NCBI GenBank assembly: GCA_023131215.1
Contig: JAGLZV010000075.1
Span: 1-6,881 of the forward strand
Reading direction: 5' to 3'
Length of the DNA: 6,881 nt
Source: Candidatus Methanophagales archaeon
GTDB lineage: Archaea; Halobacteriota; Syntropharchaeia; Alkanophagales; Methanospirareceae
A program made the translations under genes and the position numbers. The notes below the pieces were generated by a model. The model did no database searches. It was not told where the DNA came from and saw only the letters and a program-made list of their open reading frames with translations. Shown piece by piece: positions 4,219 to 6,881 of the stretch (within the stretch, counting starts at the first letter, position 1; every line of letters starts with the position of its first letter).

Positions 4219-4662
4219 ATGGGCTTAATAGCAAAAATAAAAGGAATAGAGGGGTATAAGAAATACCTGAAAACGCTCGTTCTATCAACCGCACTCGCTT
4301 TCGGCATGCTTTACATAGCTTTTGGCTTGATGTTTTTTGCAAAAAGAGGGAATCCAGTTCCTGCACACTTCATTTTGTTAATTGCCGCTATTTTCTTCGT
4401 TATTTTCACTGTGTTTTACGAATCGAAAGAGAGGGAAAGAGAGAAGGAGAAGAGGAAAGGCAAAGAGAGCTATAAACCGCTTCTCAAAGGCTTGTTCCTC
4501 GCTATCTGCGCAACTTTCGCATTCATTGCAATTTGGAGTGGTGTAAATCTCATGATAGATTATGGATTCGAATTAATAGGCGGGATTGAGGCATTCATTT
4601 CCGCGTTGGCGATATGCATGATTGTAAGCATGGTATTTCTCAGCCTGCTGAAACCTTCCTAA
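4219..4662 (+). CDS. Hypothetical four-helix integral membrane protein
   Basis: A 147-residue protein with four hydrophobic helices at about 20-40, 50-67, 89-112 and 124-144. A highly charged loop of alternating Glu, Arg and Lys (about 68-86, ESKEREREKEKRKGKES) lies between helices 2 and 3. By the positive-inside rule that loop, the basic N terminus (KIKGIEGYKKYLK) and the C-terminal KPS are cytoplasmic, which fits an even number of helices. There are no conserved polar residues suggesting a transporter or enzyme site, and I do not recognise a family. The ATG is supported by the TATA box at the leaderless distance. The stop is one base from the convergent MBF1 stop. Being a real membrane protein is likely; the role is unknown. 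Confidence 0.75.
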   Translation: MGLIAKIKGIEGYKKYLKTLVLSTALAFGMLYIAFGLMFFAKRGNPVPAHFILLIAAIFFVIFTVFYESKEREREKEKRKGKESYKPLLKGLFLAICATFAFIAIWSGVNLMIDYGFELIGGIEAFISALAICMIVSMVFLSLLKPS

Positions 4663-4663
4663 T

Positions 4664-5071
4664 TTATATAAAAGGTTTAAGAACACGCTCTATTTTCCTC
4701 CTCACCTCATCGGTTGGTATTATCTCCTCATTTTCTATCTTTCGCAACAAAGATTGTTTTTCATTTATCCTTTTTGCAAGTTCTGCTTGTTTTAGCCCTG
4801 CTTTTTCCCTCGCTTCTTTTAACATTCTTCCATAACCCTCCACCCCTTCCATTCCCTCTTCTATCTCGTGGTCCATCTGCTCATATAATTTCCTTTTAGC
4901 CTCGGCGATAAGCACCTGTTTGCCACCTATTTTCGCCTTTGCTTTTTTATCCTCCACTACAACTGTTCCGTGTCGTGCGCACGCTTTACAAACTTTTAGC
5001 TTTGAGACGCCTATTGCTATGTATTGCACCTTTCCTTTTATTTCCGCACCACATATCTCACACTCCGTCAT
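4664..5071 (-). CDS. mbf1: Archaeal multiprotein bridging factor 1 (aMBF1)
   Basis: MBF1 is a conserved coactivator-type protein that in eukaryotes bridges TBP and activators; in archaea it associates with the ribosome or the transcription apparatus. The 135 residues show the archaeal layout: an N-terminal zinc ribbon with CEIC (Cys4, Cys7) and CKAC (Cys28, Cys31), a basic linker (DKKAKAKIGGK, 41-51), then an XRE-type helix-turn-helix at about 80-132 (YGRMLKEAREKAGLKQAELA and NEKQSLLRKIENEEIIPTDE). The core match to LxxAREKxGLxxxELAxxI and ExxLRKIExG is strong. The ATG at 5071 has no clear Shine-Dalgarno, and the upstream TATA element sits at the leaderless distance. It is divergent from PAN and shares its promoter region, an arrangement that could couple expression of the two. 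Confidence 0.93.
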   Translation of the reverse strand: MTECEICGAEIKGKVQYIAIGVSKLKVCKACARHGTVVVEDKKAKAKIGGKQVLIAEAKRKLYEQMDHEIEEGMEGVEGYGRMLKEAREKAGLKQAELAKRINEKQSLLRKIENEEIIPTDEVRRKIERVLKPFI

Positions 5072-5088
5072 TTTATTCCCGAATAGTT

Positions 5089-5109
5089 CACTTTATATAT
5101 TACAAAGTG
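5089..5109. promoter_or_regulatory. Divergent mbf1/PAN promoter: one TATA inside an inverted repeat
   Basis: CACTTT (5089-5094), ATATATTAC, AAAGTG (5104-5109): a perfect 6-bp inverted repeat surrounds the TATA core TTTATATATTA. The core centre (about 5096) is about 26 bp from the mbf1 ATG (leaderless) and about 38 bp from the PAN ATG (leader of about 12 nt, enough to hold its Shine-Dalgarno). No second TATA box is visible in the 62-bp gap. The repeat could be a binding site for a dimeric regulator competing with TBP. Confidence 0.55.
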
Positions 5110-5122
5110 GAGAAGTAAAATA

Positions 5123-5130
5123 GAGGAGGT
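5123..5130 (+). promoter_or_regulatory. Strong Shine-Dalgarno of PAN
   Basis: GAGGAGGT ends 3 nt before the ATG at 5134. It is the clearest ribosome-binding site in a window where most starts lack one, and it fixes the PAN start. Confidence 0.75.
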
Positions 5131-5133
5131 AAA

Positions 5134-6366
5134 ATGAGGGCAAGCAGTAGCGGTGCATTATCTGGCGATGATTATTCAAGATACCTACTGGACAGGATAA
5201 AGCAGTTGGAGGAGGCAAACTACGGGCTGAGGGGGAGACTGGAGAGGATAGAGCGAGAAGGGAGATATTACGAGGAGACGCGAATTCGATACGAGCGCGA
5301 GATAAAGAGGTTAAGGTCAGAAATAGAAAAGTTGCGAACGCCACCTTTGATAATAGGAACTGTTGTAGAGATAATAGATGATAAAAGGATGGTGGTGAGG
5401 AGTACCACAGGACCTCGATTCGTTGTGAATTACGCTCAGTTTATAGACCAGAAAGAAGCCGTTCCCGGCGCACAAGTTGGAATGAATCAACAATCGCTGG
5501 CTGTGGTCGACGTGCTTCCTTCTGCAAAAGACCCCTCTGTGTATGGTATGGAAGTAATAGAATCACCGGATGTGAACTATGAAATGATAGGGGGGTTAGA
5601 TGAGCAGATAGAAGAAATAAGAGAAGTAGTTGAGTTGCCACTCTCAGCTCCAGAGAGGTTTGAACGCATAGGTGTGGAGCCACCGAAAGGTATTCTTTTG
5701 ATTGGTTTGCCGGGCACGGGAAAAACAATGCTTGCAAAAGCCGTTGCGAGCCGCACATCCGCCACTTTTATAAGAGTCGTAGGCTCAGAATTAGTGCAGA
5801 AATACATAGGAGAAGGTGCGAGGATGGTGAGAGAGCTTTTTGAATTAGCGAAAGAAAAGGCTCCATCCATTTTGTTTATTGATGAGATGGATGCAATAGC
5901 AGCTCGGAGAGTAGAGGACGGCACCTCTGGAGAGCGAGAAGTGCAGCGGACGATGATGCAACTTTTAGCGGAGATAGATGGTTTCAATCCGAGAGGAGAT
6001 GTAAGGATAATAGGAGCGACAAACCGACCTGATATTCTTGATCCTGCTCTGCTTCGTCCTGGAAGATTTGACCGCATCATAGAGATACCGATACCTGATG
6101 GGGATGCGAGGAGGGAAATATTCAAGATACATACATCTAAGATGAAATTGAGAAAGGACGTGGATTTGGATAATTTAGCAGCACTTACTGAGAATACTAC
6201 TGGTGCTGATATAAAGGCAATATCCGTCGAAGCAGGCATGCTTGCGGTAAAAAGGAATAAGAAAACAATAGGAATGGAAGAATTCGAGCACGCAATAAAG
6301 AAGATAATGGGGAACATGCAGAGGTCTTATATAAGCGCTAAGGAGATGGGTGTGATGTTTGCCTAA
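5134..6366 (+). CDS. pan: Proteasome-activating nucleotidase (PAN), AAA+ ATPase
   Basis: PAN forms a hexameric ring that unfolds substrates with ATP and feeds them into the archaeal 20S proteasome. The 410 residues (usual 390-430) show the full layout: N-terminal coiled coil (about 14-70), OB domain (about 72-130), AAA+ domain (about 145-330) and C-terminal helical lid. Visible motifs are Walker A GLPGTGKT (191-198), the aromatic pore loop KYIGEGA (223-229), Walker B ILFIDEMDA (246-254, Asp250/Glu251), sensor 1 GATNRPD (294-300) and arginine fingers Arg308/Arg311 in LLRPGRFDR. The C terminus is VMFA, a Phe version of the HbYX tail that opens the proteasome gate. Walker A is unusual: the second residue is Leu192 where proteasomal ATPases have Pro (GPPGTGKT), and LLI replaces LLY before it. 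No proteasome subunit gene is in the window. Identity is secure. Confidence 0.97.
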   Translation: MRASSSGALSGDDYSRYLLDRIKQLEEANYGLRGRLERIEREGRYYEETRIRYEREIKRLRSEIEKLRTPPLIIGTVVEIIDDKRMVVRSTTGPRFVVNYAQFIDQKEAVPGAQVGMNQQSLAVVDVLPSAKDPSVYGMEVIESPDVNYEMIGGLDEQIEEIREVVELPLSAPERFERIGVEPPKGILLIGLPGTGKTMLAKAVASRTSATFIRVVGSELVQKYIGEGARMVRELFELAKEKAPSILFIDEMDAIAARRVEDGTSGEREVQRTMMQLLAEIDGFNPRGDVRIIGATNRPDILDPALLRPGRFDRIIEIPIPDGDARREIFKIHTSKMKLRKDVDLDNLAALTENTTGADIKAISVEAGMLAVKRNKKTIGMEEFEHAIKKIMGNMQRSYISAKEMGVMFA

Positions 6367-6375
6367 ACTTCAACC

Positions 6376-6846
6376 TCACGCTCTATCAACAGCTCTTTTA
6401 AACAGAGTAGCGAAGTGATAGAGTCTCTCTTCATTTTCCTTTTTGTTTTTTTCTCCTAAGTCTTGTCTTGCTTTTTCCACAATTTCATCGAAAACATCTG
6501 GATCGCGTATATCTTTACCCTTTCCTTCATAGGAAATTAAAAGAGTTTTTAAATGGATTTCTGGATATTCTCTACGTCCAACATAAAATGCTGTATATCT
6601 AACTACCAAGCAATTGGATGAAGGGTCGATGTCAATTACTTCCAAATCTTCGTAACCTTGTTTTTGGAGTTGTTTACTTAATTCTTCTTTATATTTCTTC
6701 CTAAAATCTTTATCAGTTTTTATTTTTTCTATGATATCCTCTGTTAATTCAGACAGATCATAAGGAAGTTTACATTCTACTTTTACACCCTTATAAACTG
6801 CCCTAATTATTACCTTGTCCAATATTTCATTAAGTTGCATATGCAT
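6376..6846 (-). CDS. Conserved-looking hypothetical protein, 156 residues
   Basis: A soluble, charged alpha/beta protein with no motif I recognise. Residues 9-27 and 67-108 are strand-like (KVIIRAVYKGVKVECKL; DLEVIDIDPSSNCLVVRYTA; IHLKTLLISYEGKG). Residues 33-64 and 117-155 are helical and rich in Lys and Glu. There is no signal peptide or membrane segment. It has two cysteines (25 and 79) in no known spacing. Start: ATG 6846 (MHMQLNEIL), with GGAAG a few bases upstream, or Met3 at 6840. It is convergent with PAN with a 9-bp gap between stops, so it is not in the PAN operon. The frame is continuous and codon use is like its neighbours, so it is probably real; its function is unknown. Confidence 0.75.
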   Translation of the reverse strand: MHMQLNEILDKVIIRAVYKGVKVECKLPYDLSELTEDIIEKIKTDKDFRKKYKEELSKQLQKQGYEDLEVIDIDPSSNCLVVRYTAFYVGRREYPEIHLKTLLISYEGKGKDIRDPDVFDEIVEKARQDLGEKNKKENEERLYHFATLFKRAVDRA

Positions 6847-6855
6847 CTTCTTCCG

Positions 6856-6876
6856 TTATATTATTATAATTTTTAA
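6856..6876 (-). promoter_or_regulatory. Candidate TATA region for the 156-residue hypothetical gene
   Basis: On the minus strand this reads GTTAAAAATTATAATAATATA, 10-30 bp before ATG 6846. The TTAAAAATT part is best placed for a near-leaderless transcript. The sequence is uniformly AT-rich, so the exact element is uncertain. Confidence 0.3.
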
Positions 6877-6881
6877 CATAA

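Noticed and set aside
3821..4366. Minus-strand frames of 64 and 97 codons
   Set aside because: They are antisense to the second HhH-like gene and the membrane protein, with no Shine-Dalgarno or promoter and implausible composition.
5577..6317. A 246-codon open frame on the minus strand
   Set aside because: It lies entirely antisense to the AAA+ domain of PAN. The Ser/Ile/Phe-rich translation is what the opposite strand of such a gene gives.

Overview
The window is archaeal chromosomal DNA. It encodes a proteasome-activating nucleotidase (PAN) and an archaeal MBF1, and most genes have a TATA-like box about 25-37 bp upstream of the start with a very short or absent leader. Arginine is mostly AGA/AGG and isoleucine often ATA, and the GC content is moderate. 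My guess is a mesophilic euryarchaeon of the methanogen/ANME type, but nothing here fixes the lineage.

Layout. Positions 1-569 (minus) hold a VapBC-type toxin-antitoxin pair: an AbrB-fold antitoxin followed by a PIN toxin that runs off the left edge. Positions 570-1034 are non-coding and unusually structured, with at least four perfect or near-perfect hairpins, short AAATCC repeats, a lone CRISPR-repeat-like segment and a possible coding remnant. An APS-kinase-like gene (cysC, plus) follows. Opposite it at 1576-1934 is a small membrane-protein gene that appears to be frameshifted near its 5' end.

Positions 2024-4150 hold the most interesting set. A HhH-GPD DNA-glycosylase-fold protein (minus) lies back to back with a radical SAM protein (plus), with one TATA element between them. 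A second protein with a helix-hairpin-helix glycosylase-like core follows the radical SAM gene. Both HhH proteins lack the canonical lyase lysine. The first also lacks the canonical aspartate and one of four cluster cysteines. This could be an undescribed nucleic-acid recognition or modification module, but no reaction can be assigned from sequence.

Positions 4219-6846 hold a four-helix membrane protein with a leaderless-type promoter, then MBF1 (minus) and PAN (plus), which diverge from a single TATA element embedded in an inverted repeat, and finally a 156-residue hypothetical protein (minus) convergent with PAN. MBF1 (transcription coactivation) and PAN (substrate unfolding for the 20S proteasome) are housekeeping genes. 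The left 2 kb looks like accessory or decaying DNA.
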